DNA of 64,000 bases from Brevundimonas fluminis. Lineage in GTDB: Bacteria > Pseudomonadota > Alphaproteobacteria > Caulobacterales > Caulobacteraceae. The notes under the pieces are model-generated. The model was not told the origin of the DNA. It did no database searches and was given only the letters and a program-made list of their open reading frames with translations. Both the position numbers and the translations under genes were made by a program. Within the stretch, counting starts at the first letter, position 1; each line of letters begins with the position of its first letter. The stretch lies in the NCBI RefSeq assembly GCF_003934285.1, contig NZ_RQWJ01000004.1, forward strand, positions 558,001 through 622,000, read 5' to 3'. Positions 8,632-17,725 of this stretch are shown here, piece after piece.

Positions 8632-10116
8632 ATGACCACTGAACCCGTGCCCGCCGACGACGCCCCCCTTCTCGCCCGTCCGGGGCTGTGCTGGCGCACG
8701 ACGCATGCGACGCGGGCCGCGACCCTGATCGACGGCCAGGCCTGGTTCGACGCTCTTTCCTCGTCGCTTGAGAAAGCCCGACGCTCGGTGGTGATCCTCG
8801 GGTGGCAGTTCGACCCGCGCACGCGGCTGGATGCGGAAAGCCGTCACGGCGACCGGCATGCGGAGATCGGGCACCAGCTGCGCATGATGGTGAAGTCGCG
8901 GCCGGACCTCGACGTGCGCCTGTTGATCTGGAACTCGCCGATCCTGATCGCCGCCTCGCAGGGCTTCTTCCCTCATCGCGCCCAACGTTGGTTCCGCAAG
9001 CGGTTCGTGGAGTTTCGCCTCGACCGGCCGGGGCCCCTCGGCGCCTGTCACCACCAGAAGATGGTGGTGATCGACGACGCCGTCGCCTACTGCGGGAGCG
9101 GCGATCTGGGCCCCGATCGCTGGGACACGCAGGATCACAGGGACGCCGACCCGCGACGGGTGCAGCCCAACGGCGCCCTCGCGCCCGCGCGGCACGAGAC
9201 CATGTGCGTGGTCGAGGGCCCCGCAGCCCGGGCGCTGGGCGATCTCGCGCGGGAACGCTGGTTCCGCGCGACCTGGGAGCGGACCCTGCCCGACCCCGAG
9301 GGAGTCTCGGATCCCTGGCCGGACGGCGTCGAGCCCCAGTTCCGCGACGTGCCGGTCGGCGTCTCGCGCACCGAGCCGAAATGGGGCGGGCGCGGCGAGG
9401 CGCGCGAGGTGGAGGCCCTGCATCTGGAGGCGATCCGCAGCGCGGAGCGGCGCATCTATTTCGAGAACCAGTACTTCACCTCCCCGGCCATCGCGGCCGC
9501 CCTCGCCGAACGGCTGAAGGAGCCCGACGGGCCGGAGATCGTCGTGGTGTCGACCGGGTCCAGCCCCAGCTGGTTCGACGGCATCACCATGGACACGGCA
9601 AGGTCGGAGGTCCTGTACCGGTTGGAGCAGGCTGACGCTCACGACCGGTTCTACGCCTTCAGTCCGAACACGCGGCGGGGCGACAGCATCATCGTGCACG
9701 CCAAGGTGACTGTGATCGACGACGTGCTGCTGCGGATCGGATCGGCCAATCTGAACAACCGGTCCATGGGTTTCGACACCGAGTGCGACCTGTCTCTGGA
9801 GCCGGACACGGCCGACGGCCGCGCGGCGATCGAGGCGTTCCGGCATCGCTCGATCGCCCATTTTCTGGGCGTGGACGCAGAGGCATTCGCGGCGGCGGAG
9901 GCGCTGTTCGGCTCGATGGGCAAGGCGATCGAGAAACTGAACCAGGGGCGGATGTCGTCGCTGGGCGCCACGCCGCCGTCAGCCGTGGAGCGCCTGATCG
10001 CGGAGTGGCAGCTGGGCGATCCGCGGTCCCCGGCGGACTCCTGGCGGCCGTGGAAGCGGCGTAACGCCTCGCAGCGACCCTATGACGAGAGACGGCGGAC
10101 CCTGTCGCGCCGGTGA
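8632..10116 (+). CDS. Phospholipase D/cardiolipin synthase family protein
   Basis: A 494-residue enzyme with two HKD catalytic motifs: HQKMVVIDD starting at residue 141 and HAKVTVIDD starting at residue 356, each followed by the GSGD or GSANLNNRS element. This is the arrangement of the PLD superfamily, which hydrolyses or transfers phosphodiester groups through a phosphohistidine. There is no signal peptide and no N-terminal membrane pair as in classical ClsA, so it looks more like the soluble PLD group of plant and bacterial phospholipases. Substrate (phospholipid hydrolysis or cardiolipin formation) cannot be decided from sequence. Confidence 0.88.
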   Translation: MTTEPVPADDAPLLARPGLCWRTTHATRAATLIDGQAWFDALSSSLEKARRSVVILGWQFDPRTRLDAESRHGDRHAEIGHQLRMMVKSRPDLDVRLLIWNSPILIAASQGFFPHRAQRWFRKRFVEFRLDRPGPLGACHHQKMVVIDDAVAYCGSGDLGPDRWDTQDHRDADPRRVQPNGALAPARHETMCVVEGPAARALGDLARERWFRATWERTLPDPEGVSDPWPDGVEPQFRDVPVGVSRTEPKWGGRGEAREVEALHLEAIRSAERRIYFENQYFTSPAIAAALAERLKEPDGPEIVVVSTGSSPSWFDGITMDTARSEVLYRLEQADAHDRFYAFSPNTRRGDSIIVHAKVTVIDDVLLRIGSANLNNRSMGFDTECDLSLEPDTADGRAAIEAFRHRSIAHFLGVDAEAFAAAEALFGSMGKAIEKLNQGRMSSLGATPPSAVERLIAEWQLGDPRSPADSWRPWKRRNASQRPYDERRRTLSRR

Positions 10117-10140
10117 GCGGGGCGCGGTAAGGGAGGGGCC

Positions 10141-10752
10141 ATGACCCTGCGCCCGCTGTTCATCACCCATGTCTATGAGGCCAGCCTGGCGGGCGCCGCC
10201 GGATTCGACGTCTTCAACGCGGAGCTGGCGCACGCCTGCCGCATGCTGGCGGCCGAGGACGCAGCCGGCCGCGCGTGGTGCCGGAACCATGGCTATCGCG
10301 GTTACACCTCCTACGGATCCCTGAACGACCTGCCGCAACGGCTGCCGGAGTTCGCGGAGCTGAAGCGCCGCCTCGACAAACACGCACAAGCCTATGCCAG
10401 CGCGTTGAATTTTGATCTGGCGCGCAAGCCGCGTCTCGACAATCTCTGGGTCAACCTTCTGAAGCCCGGCGGCGCGCACTCGGGCCACATCCACCCGCAC
10501 GCCTTCCTGAGCGGCACGGTCTACGTCGAGGTGCCGGACGGCGCCTCGGCCCTCAAGCTGGAGGATCCCCGGCTGCCCATGATGATGGCCCGGCCGGGCG
10601 TGCGGCCCGACGCGCCGGAGGCGGAGCGGCCGTTCGTCTATCTGACCCCGCGCCCTGGAACGGTGCTGATGTGGGAAAGCTGGCTGCGGCACGAGGTGCC
10701 GCCCAACGCCGCGAGGACCGAGCGGATCTCGATCAGCTTCAACTACGCCTGA
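10141..10752 (+). CDS. TIGR02466-type putative 2OG-Fe(II) oxygenase
   Basis: A 203-residue protein with the core of the double-stranded beta-helix oxygenases: HSGHIHPHAFLSGTVYV near residue 115 would supply the first iron ligands. The segment GTVLMWESWLRHEVPPN near 175 gives the distal His, and RISISFN near 195 the 2-oxoglutarate-binding Arg. These segments match the TIGR02466 group. The substrate is unknown; relatives are often near prolyl-hydroxylase-like or tetratricopeptide proteins, which are not present here. It follows the phospholipase gene by 24 bp and may be co-transcribed. Confidence 0.8.
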   Translation: MTLRPLFITHVYEASLAGAAGFDVFNAELAHACRMLAAEDAAGRAWCRNHGYRGYTSYGSLNDLPQRLPEFAELKRRLDKHAQAYASALNFDLARKPRLDNLWVNLLKPGGAHSGHIHPHAFLSGTVYVEVPDGASALKLEDPRLPMMMARPGVRPDAPEAERPFVYLTPRPGTVLMWESWLRHEVPPNAARTERISISFNYA

Positions 10753-10845
10753 CGTCCGGGCAGCCACATGCGAACGTCAGGAATCGAGACTTGGTCAGCA
10801 CAAGGCGGACGGACAAGCGTCGGACCTGAAACAGGAGAGAAAGAC

Positions 10846-11304
10846 ATGCTCAGAATCGCCGCCGGCGCCGTGGTGGCGCTGCTTGCCTCGTCCGGGCCGG
10901 CCCTGGCCCAGCAGCCGGGATTTGAGCCGGCCTATGGCAGCGCCGACCTTTCGGCGGCGGACGACCACCGGATCGAACTCAAGGCCGGAGGCCATGAAGA
11001 CGCCAGCCGGGTGGGCCGGGGCTGCGTGGGAATGGTCGCTGACTACCCCGACTTCGTCTTCAACTACACGCCGGGCGAGGCGCCGCTGATCATCACGGCG
11101 ACCTCACGGGCGGATACGACGCTGCTGCTCAATTTTCCGGACGGGTCATGGGCGTGCAACGACGACGGGGGCGAGGGAGATCCGAATCCGGGCATCGTGA
11201 TCCATCGGCCGCCGGCAGGGCGGTACGACGTCTGGGTCGGCGCGAAACAGCCGCACCCCGCCCCCGACGCCGTCCTCCGCATCTCGGCGACCCTGGAGGA
11301 CTGA
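10846..11304 (+). CDS. Secreted protein with PPC-like beta domain, function unknown
   Basis: A 152-residue exported protein. It begins with a clear signal peptide (MLRIAAGAVVALLASSGPALAQ), preceded by AGGAG about 9 nt upstream of the chosen ATG. The mature part carries a beta-rich domain with PLIITATSRADTTLLLNFPD, DGSWACNDDGGEGDPNPG and GRYDVWVG. This pattern recurs in proteobacterial periplasmic proteins that are sometimes mislabelled peptidase S1, but no serine-protease triad is visible. The upstream in-frame ATG at 10768 would bury the signal peptide and is rejected. Confidence 0.75.
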   Translation: MLRIAAGAVVALLASSGPALAQQPGFEPAYGSADLSAADDHRIELKAGGHEDASRVGRGCVGMVADYPDFVFNYTPGEAPLIITATSRADTTLLLNFPDGSWACNDDGGEGDPNPGIVIHRPPAGRYDVWVGAKQPHPAPDAVLRISATLED

Positions 11305-11322
11305 CGCCGTCGCGGCCTGCCT

Positions 11323-12801
11323 TCAGGCCTCGTAGGAATCCCGGATCATGCGATCGAGGGTGCGCACGCCCCAGCCCACGGCGCCGTCGGGCACGGTCGG
11401 GTTCTTCGAATCCTTGACCCACGCCGTCGGCGCGATGTCGATGTGGGCCCACGGCACGCCGTTGGTGAAGCGCTGCAGAAACAGGGCGGCGGTGATGGAT
11501 CCGCCGGCGCGGCCGTTGCCCATGTTCTTCACATCGGCGATCGGGCTGTCGATGTGGCGCTCGTAGATCTCCGGGATCGGCATCCGCCAGACGTTCTCGC
11601 CGACCTTGGGCGCGGCCTTGCCGATGTTCCCGGCCAGTTCATCCGAGTTGGAGAAGACGCCAGCGTATTCCAGGCCCAGCGAGATGATCATGGCGCCCGT
11701 CAAGGTGGCCAGATCGACCATGAACTTCGGCTTGAACCGCTCCTGCGTGTACCAGAGGCAGTCGGCGAGGACGAGGCGGCCCTCGGCGTCGGTGTTCAGG
11801 ATCTCGACAGTCTGACCCGACAGCGTTTCGACGACGTCGCCCGGACGGGTCGCGGCGCCGTCGGGCATGTTCTCGACCAGACCGATGACGCCGACGACGT
11901 TGGCCCTGGCCTTGCGCCCGGCGAGGGCGTGCATGAGGCCGACGACGGCGGCTGAGCCGCCCATGTCCCACTTCATCTCCTCCATGCCCTCAGCGGGCTT
12001 GATCGAGATGCCGCCGGTGTCGAAGCAGACGCCCTTGCCGACGAAGGCGAGCGGCTGGGCGCCCTTGGCCCCGCCGTTCCACTTCATGACCACGACCTGG
12101 CTGTCGCGCACGCTGCCCTGGCCGACGGCCAGCAGGGTGCGGAAACCAAGTCTGGCGAGTTCCTTTTCGCCGATGACCTCGACCTCGAGGCCCAGCTTCT
12201 CCAAGCCCTTGACCCGCCGGGCGTATTCTTCCGGGTAGAGCACGTTGGCCGGTTCGGCGACCAGGTCGCGGCTGAATTCGACGGCCTCGGCGACCGGAGC
12301 GAACTCGGCGTCGTACAGTTTCTGCGCCGCCTTCGGGTCGGCCGCGACGATGCGGATCGTCTGGATCGACGGCGTCTTCTCGGGCTTCAGCGTGGTGCGG
12401 TATTTGAGGAAGCGGTAGCCGGCCAGACGGGCCGCGAAGGCGGCGCGGGCGGCCTGTTCGGCCGACAGGTGCGAGACGTCGATGGCCAAGGCGTCCGCGC
12501 CCGACATCTTGACCGCGTGATAGGCGGCGCCGGCGGCGGCCTCCAGCGCCAGGTCGTCGACCTGTCCGGCCTCGCCCGCCCCCGTGATCACTATCGTGGC
12601 GGCGTCGCAGCCCGAGACGCCGGCGACCAGCTGGGTCGAGTTCTTCGCGCCCGTGAAGCGGCCCGCGTTCATGGCGCGCGACAGGGCGCCGCCGGTGGCC
12701 GCATCCAGCTGCACGCCGGCGCCGGCGAGACTGCGGCCCTCGTGCGCCAGCACGGCCAGAACCGGAGCGGCGCCCGCGGACGCGGCGAACTCGATCTTCA
12801 T
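11323..12801 (-). CDS. pepA: Leucyl aminopeptidase (M17)
   Basis: Cytosolic hexameric aminopeptidase that removes N-terminal residues from peptides with two metal ions. The 492-residue protein carries the M17 signature NTDAEGRL near residue 345. It also has the metal-binding KG(V)CFDTGG region near 270 and the C-terminal DIAPTAW segment. The start is MKIEFA with a ribosome binding site (AGGAG) 6 nt upstream. The gene is divergent from lptF across about 130 bp, an arrangement common in alphaproteobacteria; in gammaproteobacteria PepA also acts as a DNA-binding protein, which cannot be judged here. Confidence 0.95.
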   Translation of the reverse strand: MKIEFAASAGAAPVLAVLAHEGRSLAGAGVQLDAATGGALSRAMNAGRFTGAKNSTQLVAGVSGCDAATIVITGAGEAGQVDDLALEAAAGAAYHAVKMSGADALAIDVSHLSAEQAARAAFAARLAGYRFLKYRTTLKPEKTPSIQTIRIVAADPKAAQKLYDAEFAPVAEAVEFSRDLVAEPANVLYPEEYARRVKGLEKLGLEVEVIGEKELARLGFRTLLAVGQGSVRDSQVVVMKWNGGAKGAQPLAFVGKGVCFDTGGISIKPAEGMEEMKWDMGGSAAVVGLMHALAGRKARANVVGVIGLVENMPDGAATRPGDVVETLSGQTVEILNTDAEGRLVLADCLWYTQERFKPKFMVDLATLTGAMIISLGLEYAGVFSNSDELAGNIGKAAPKVGENVWRMPIPEIYERHIDSPIADVKNMGNGRAGGSITAALFLQRFTNGVPWAHIDIAPTAWVKDSKNPTVPDGAVGWGVRTLDRMIRDSYEA

Positions 12802-12929
12802 CGGATACTCCTGCCGGAAAAACACGCCCGGCTTTGATGCGACACGGCCCGCGGACTGTCGCGGGAAACGATGGCCATGTATTAGGGCGATCCCCACGCC
12901 GCCCGCAACGGGGCGATTTCCTTTCGTCC

Positions 12930-14063
12930 ATGACGCTGATTCAAGGCTATCTTTTCCGACAGATCGCCCGTCCCGTCGTCGGGGCGTGCGCGGCTCTGGC
13001 CGGAATCGGCATCCTCAGCCAATCGCTGGAGCAGCTGGAATTCGTGGTCGAGCGCGGCGCCAGTCTGTGGGTGATGGTCAAGCTGACCAGCCTCGCCGTG
13101 CCGCAGCTGCTGGCGGTCATCCTGCCCATAGGCCTGTTCGTCGGCGCGCTGATCGCCTTGACCCGGCTCCAGCGGGAGCAGGAGCTCATCGCGGCCTTCG
13201 CGGGAGGCATGACGCGCTGGGCGGCCATCCGACCAGCGGCGCTTCTGGCCTTGATCGTCGCCGGCCTGACGCTGGTCATCAACGTGGCGGTGCAGCCTTG
13301 GGCCCAGCGCGCGGCGCGCGACGAGGCCTTCGCCGTGCGATCCGACCTTGCGGCGCTGCTGGTTGAGGAAGGGCGGTTCCAGAAGGGGCCGAACGGTCTG
13401 ACGGTCTACGTCCAGGAAATCCAGCAGAACGGGCTGATGACGAACCTGTTCGTCCACATCGACGACGGCAAGTCGGTTTCCACCTGGGACGCGGCGGAGG
13501 CCCGGTTCAGCCGCATCGCCGGCGAGCCCTACCTGCTGCTGGGTCAGGGGTCGTGGCAGCGCTATTCCTCGGACGGCGTGCTCAACTACCTGTCGTTCGA
13601 CAACCATGCCTTTCCTCTGGCCGGCTTCATGGACGAGGCGGATCAGGCGGTCCGTTACAAGCCTTCCGATCTGTACCTGCATCAACTGTTCGACCCGACG
13701 CCGCAGATGCTGGAGACGGCCGGGACCCGCGGAGAGCTGCTGGCGGAAGGACATTCGCGCCTGTCCTCGCCGCTCTATGCGGTGATGGCCATGGCCATGG
13801 CCCTGACCGCCATTCTCGGCGGGGCCTTCAGCCGCACGGGCTACGGACTGCGAGTCGCCAAGGCCGCCGGCGCATTCCTGACGGTCCGGATCGTCGGGTA
13901 CGGGGTGGTCGCGGCGAGCGCGTGGAATCCCTGGGTCAACGTGTTGCAGTATCTCCTGCCGCTGATCGCCTCCGCGGTGGCGCTGAGGCTGCTGTTCCGG
14001 GCCCTCAAGCCCCGGCGCCGCAAGGCGCGCCGGATCGCCGTGACCGCGGGCGCAGGCACATGA
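12930..14063 (+). CDS. lptF: LPS export permease LptF
   Basis: One of the two membrane partners of the LptB2FG ABC transporter, which extracts lipopolysaccharide from the inner membrane. The 377-residue protein has the YjgP/YjgQ layout: TM helices near residues 12-32, 50-75 and 95-120, a periplasmic jellyroll domain (about 125-265), and three more helices at the C-terminus. The true start is MTLIQGYLF, because the upstream extension overlaps pepA's leader. The stop overlaps the lptG start (ATGA). Confidence 0.93.
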   Translation: MTLIQGYLFRQIARPVVGACAALAGIGILSQSLEQLEFVVERGASLWVMVKLTSLAVPQLLAVILPIGLFVGALIALTRLQREQELIAAFAGGMTRWAAIRPAALLALIVAGLTLVINVAVQPWAQRAARDEAFAVRSDLAALLVEEGRFQKGPNGLTVYVQEIQQNGLMTNLFVHIDDGKSVSTWDAAEARFSRIAGEPYLLLGQGSWQRYSSDGVLNYLSFDNHAFPLAGFMDEADQAVRYKPSDLYLHQLFDPTPQMLETAGTRGELLAEGHSRLSSPLYAVMAMAMALTAILGGAFSRTGYGLRVAKAAGAFLTVRIVGYGVVAASAWNPWVNVLQYLLPLIASAVALRLLFRALKPRRRKARRIAVTAGAGT

Positions 14064-15175
14064 CCGCTCCGTCGCGACTGAGGGTGGGCCGCATCGAGCG
14101 GTACGTGCTGACCCAGCAGGCCCGCTCGCTGCTGACGGCGCTGGGCGTCATTTCGGCGTTGATCATGCTGATCGACTTCGTCGAGATCTCGCGCGGCGTG
14201 GGATCGGACGTCGACCTTTCGGGCGTCCGCATCCTGGGGCTGATGCTGCTGAAGTCGCCGGCCGTGATCCTGCAACTGACGCCGTTCGTTTTCCTGTTCG
14301 GCACCTTGGGGGCCTACGTCGCGCTGAACCGACGGAGCGAACTGGTTGCGATGCGGGCGGCCGGGGTGTCGGCGTGGCGGTTCGTGTTGCCCGCAGCGCT
14401 GATGTCGCTGGTTTCGGGCGTGGTGATCGTGGCGGCCTTGAGCCCGCTGGCGTCCTATGCCGACGGGGTGTTCCAGCGCGAGCGGACCCGGCTGTCGGGC
14501 GAGGCCGTCGGCGTCGGCGCCCCGGAAGCCGTGTGGCTGCGGGAAGGCGACGACCAGCGCCAGATCATCATTCGTGCCGACCGGCAGGACCGGGCGGGCG
14601 GGCGACTGCTGGGCGTGAGCTTCTTCATCTACACCAATGATCCCCGCGGCGGCCGACGTTTCGCCGAGCGCATCGACGCGGCCTCCGCCAGCCTGAGCGC
14701 CGGCAGCTGGCGGCTGGTCGACGCCGTCGGAGCGCGGATCGGAGAGCGCGGCGTGCGCTACGCGACCCTGGACCTGCGGTCCAGTCTGGCCGACGAGGAG
14801 GCGTTCGACCGCTTCGCCCGTCCGCAGTCGACGCCGATCTGGTCGCTGCCCGCCCAGATCGCACGGGTGGAGGCCGCGGGCTTCTCCACCACCGCCTACC
14901 GGCTGAGACTGCACCAGCTGGTGGCGACGCCCCTGGTGCTGGCTGCGATGTCGATTCTCGCGGCGGCCTTCTCGCTCCGCCTGATGCGGCTGGGCGACCT
15001 CGCGCGCATGAGCGCGGCCGCCGTGGTGCTGGGTTTCGCCTTCTTCTTCGTCAACCAGATGTCGGCCGCATTCGGCTCGGCGGAAGTGATCGCGCCCTGG
15101 GTGGCGGCCTGGCTGCCGCCGCTGCTGGCCCTGCTCGCGGCCCTGACCCTGCTGGTCTACACCGAGGACGGCTAG
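14060..15175 (+). CDS. lptG: LPS export permease LptG
   Basis: Second permease of the LptB2FG transporter. The 371-residue protein starts at an ATG that overlaps the lptF stop by four bases, indicating translational coupling. It has the same fold as LptF: N-terminal helices (about 17-37, 60-85, 100-125), a periplasmic beta domain, then helices from about residue 285. It precedes lptD, so inner- and outer-membrane parts of LPS transport are encoded side by side. Confidence 0.93.
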   Translation: MTAPSRLRVGRIERYVLTQQARSLLTALGVISALIMLIDFVEISRGVGSDVDLSGVRILGLMLLKSPAVILQLTPFVFLFGTLGAYVALNRRSELVAMRAAGVSAWRFVLPAALMSLVSGVVIVAALSPLASYADGVFQRERTRLSGEAVGVGAPEAVWLREGDDQRQIIIRADRQDRAGGRLLGVSFFIYTNDPRGGRRFAERIDAASASLSAGSWRLVDAVGARIGERGVRYATLDLRSSLADEEAFDRFARPQSTPIWSLPAQIARVEAAGFSTTAYRLRLHQLVATPLVLAAMSILAAAFSLRLMRLGDLARMSAAAVVLGFAFFFVNQMSAAFGSAEVIAPWVAAWLPPLLALLAALTLLVYTEDG

Positions 15176-15246
15176 CGCCGCGTCGCAACACCGCTTAGGG
15201 AAGCCGAGGGGGCGACGCGGACAGGATTACGGACCAGACCACCCAG

Positions 15247-17634
15247 ATGCGCGCCGGCCCACTCCACATCCGGACCCTCAAGTCGCTGCTCCTGGCGGGC
15301 GCCGGGGCCTGCCTGCTGGCGGCTGGAGCCGCGCAGGCGCAGGAGGCGACGCCGCCCGTCGACGACGGCCTGGAGGAGCGGGCGCTGTATCTGGACGCCG
15401 CGGAAGTCGCGCGGATCGGCGACCGGCTGGAAGCGTCACGCGAACAGGGAGATCGCCTCTACGCCCGGTTCCAGGATCACGCCCTGCGCACGCGGCGCCT
15501 GACGTACGACTTGGCGACCGGCATCGCCACGGCCGACGGTGAGGTCGAACTGACCGCGCCGGACGGCAGCACCGTGTTCGCCGACTATCTGGAACTGACG
15601 GACGGCGCCCAGACCGGGGTGGCGGTGAATTTCGCGACGCGGCTGGAAGACGGCTCCAGCCTGATGGCCGCGACCGCCGTTCGCCGGTCGGAGACCGTCA
15701 ACGAACTGAACTACGCGATCTTCACGCCCTGCCCCATCTGCGACGAGGACGGCCCGAAGGAACCGACGGTCTCGATCCAGGCCCAGCGGGTGATCCAGGA
15801 CGAGAACCTGCGCGCCGTCCTGTACCGGAACGCCGTCTTCAAGGTGAAGGGCGTCCCGGTCCTCTACCTCCCCTTCTTCGCCCACCCGGATCCCACGGTG
15901 GAGCGGGCCTCCGGGTTCCTGGTGCCGGAGATCGGCTTCGACCAGGAACGGGGACTGAGCTGGGAACAGCCCTATCTGATCGTGGTCTCGCCGTCCGAGG
16001 ACTGGCTGATCAGCCCGCAGTTCAACAGCGAGGTCGAGCCGCTCCTGAACCTGCAGTGGCGGCGGCGGTTCGCCGACGGGACGGTGGTGGCGAGGGGCGG
16101 CTACACCTACGCCCGGAACTTCGGGGACTTCGACGCGGACGACGACGGCGTGGACGACGTGCCCCAGCCGCTGGACCGCGAACACCGGAGCTATCTGCTC
16201 GCCCACGGAACCTTCGATCCCACGGGACCGTGGCGCTGGGGCTTCACGGCCGAGCGGACGTCGGACAAGACCCTGTTCGACCGCTACGACGTGCGGGACC
16301 CCTATGCCGACAACGGCCTGTATCACGGCGACGAGCGCCGCCTGATCAGTCAGGTCTATGCCGAGCGGCAGACGAAGCGGTCGTATCTGTCGTTCGGAGC
16401 CTTCGCCATCCAGAGCCTTCGGGTCGTTCAGTTCAACGACACGGCGCCGGGTCTCAATGTGTTCGAGAGCGACGGCGCCCTGCCCGTCGCCGCGCCGATC
16501 GTCGAAGGACGCTGGGAGCCCGACGGGCCGGTGTTCGGCGGCCGCCTGAGGCTGACGGGGTCGGCCGTCGCCCTGTACCGCGAGGAGTTCGCCGGCGCGC
16601 CGGTGTTGCGCCCCGAGGTGCTGCCCGTCGGCCCTGCGCCGACGCAGGGCGTGGATGGCCGCCGGGTGACAGGCCGGGCCGAATGGCGCCGGACGATGAT
16701 TTCGCCGGCCGGGGTGCGGTGGGCGCCTTTCGTCGACGGCCGCGTGGACCTCTATTCGATTTCGGATCTTCCCGCGCCGGGACTGGAAGCCGAACAAACG
16801 GTGACGCGCGGGCGGTTCACGGCCGGGCTCGACGTCAGCTGGCCGCTGATCCGCCCCCTTTCGGGCGGCGCCGATCTGGTTCTGGAGCCGATGGGCCAGA
16901 TCTCGGCCTCGACCGACGCCGATCTGGACCCGCGGGTGCCCAATGAGGACAGCCAGGTGCTGGACCTGGACGAAACCAGCCTGTTCCGCATCGACCGTTT
17001 CCCGGGTCTCGACCTGTACGAGGGCGGGCTGAGGTTGACCGGCGGGGCGCGGGCCACGCTGCGTTGGGACGAAGGGCGGGAGGCGTCGCTCTTCGTCGGC
17101 CGCAGCTGGCGCTCCGACGCCGAGCCGGGTCTGCTGACGGCGTCGGCGGACATGCCCTCGGTCCTGTACGACGCGACCGGACTGGCCGACGAGACTTCGG
17201 ACTGGGTGGTGCAGGGCACGTTCGAGCCGCACGACGGCGTGCGGGCCTGGGGTCGCGCCACCATCGACGGTTCCGGCGAGGTCCGGCGGGCCGAAGCGGC
17301 CGTCGAGGGGCGCTGGGGCCGCCGCAACGCCGGCTCGCTGATCTACGTCATGGATGACAGCAATCCGGTCGAAGGACCGCTGAACCGGAACTACGCTTTC
17401 GTGGAAAGTTCGGTGCAGCAGTTCATCGTCGACGACTGGGGCGTGGTGGGCCGGGGGGTCTACGATCTCGACCGCGACCTGTTCGTGCGGTCGGAGGTCG
17501 GTCTGCTGTTCGACGACGACTGCGTACGGTTCGAGATCGGCTATCGGCGCGACAACACGCGCGTGAGGCCCAGCGGCGCGTCCGAAGGCGCCTATGTCCG
17601 CCTAACGCTCGCCACTTTCGGCGGTACACGCTAA
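15247..17634 (+). CDS. lptD: LPS-assembly outer membrane protein LptD
   Basis: LptD is the barrel that inserts lipopolysaccharide into the outer leaflet with LptE. The 795-residue protein has a signal peptide (hydrophobic residues 12-30, ending AAQAQ), an OstA-like beta-jellyroll (about residues 75-190) and a C-terminal barrel. The family motif RNAVFKVKGVPVLYLPFFAH is near residue 200. A CPIC motif near residue 160 could take part in a disulphide, though it differs from the E. coli pattern. It lies 71 bp after lptG and before surA, the chaperone that helps its folding. Confidence 0.93.
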   Translation: MRAGPLHIRTLKSLLLAGAGACLLAAGAAQAQEATPPVDDGLEERALYLDAAEVARIGDRLEASREQGDRLYARFQDHALRTRRLTYDLATGIATADGEVELTAPDGSTVFADYLELTDGAQTGVAVNFATRLEDGSSLMAATAVRRSETVNELNYAIFTPCPICDEDGPKEPTVSIQAQRVIQDENLRAVLYRNAVFKVKGVPVLYLPFFAHPDPTVERASGFLVPEIGFDQERGLSWEQPYLIVVSPSEDWLISPQFNSEVEPLLNLQWRRRFADGTVVARGGYTYARNFGDFDADDDGVDDVPQPLDREHRSYLLAHGTFDPTGPWRWGFTAERTSDKTLFDRYDVRDPYADNGLYHGDERRLISQVYAERQTKRSYLSFGAFAIQSLRVVQFNDTAPGLNVFESDGALPVAAPIVEGRWEPDGPVFGGRLRLTGSAVALYREEFAGAPVLRPEVLPVGPAPTQGVDGRRVTGRAEWRRTMISPAGVRWAPFVDGRVDLYSISDLPAPGLEAEQTVTRGRFTAGLDVSWPLIRPLSGGADLVLEPMGQISASTDADLDPRVPNEDSQVLDLDETSLFRIDRFPGLDLYEGGLRLTGGARATLRWDEGREASLFVGRSWRSDAEPGLLTASADMPSVLYDATGLADETSDWVVQGTFEPHDGVRAWGRATIDGSGEVRRAEAAVEGRWGRRNAGSLIYVMDDSNPVEGPLNRNYAFVESSVQQFIVDDWGVVGRGVYDLDRDLFVRSEVGLLFDDDCVRFEIGYRRDNTRVRPSGASEGAYVRLTLATFGGTR

Positions 17635-17725
17635 TAGCGGGGCGACCGGCGCCGGTGAGGGGCGCGACCGGCCGATTCTCCGTGATCGGCGAGCGGCCAG
17701 GCCGCATGAGGGTTCAGGACGAACG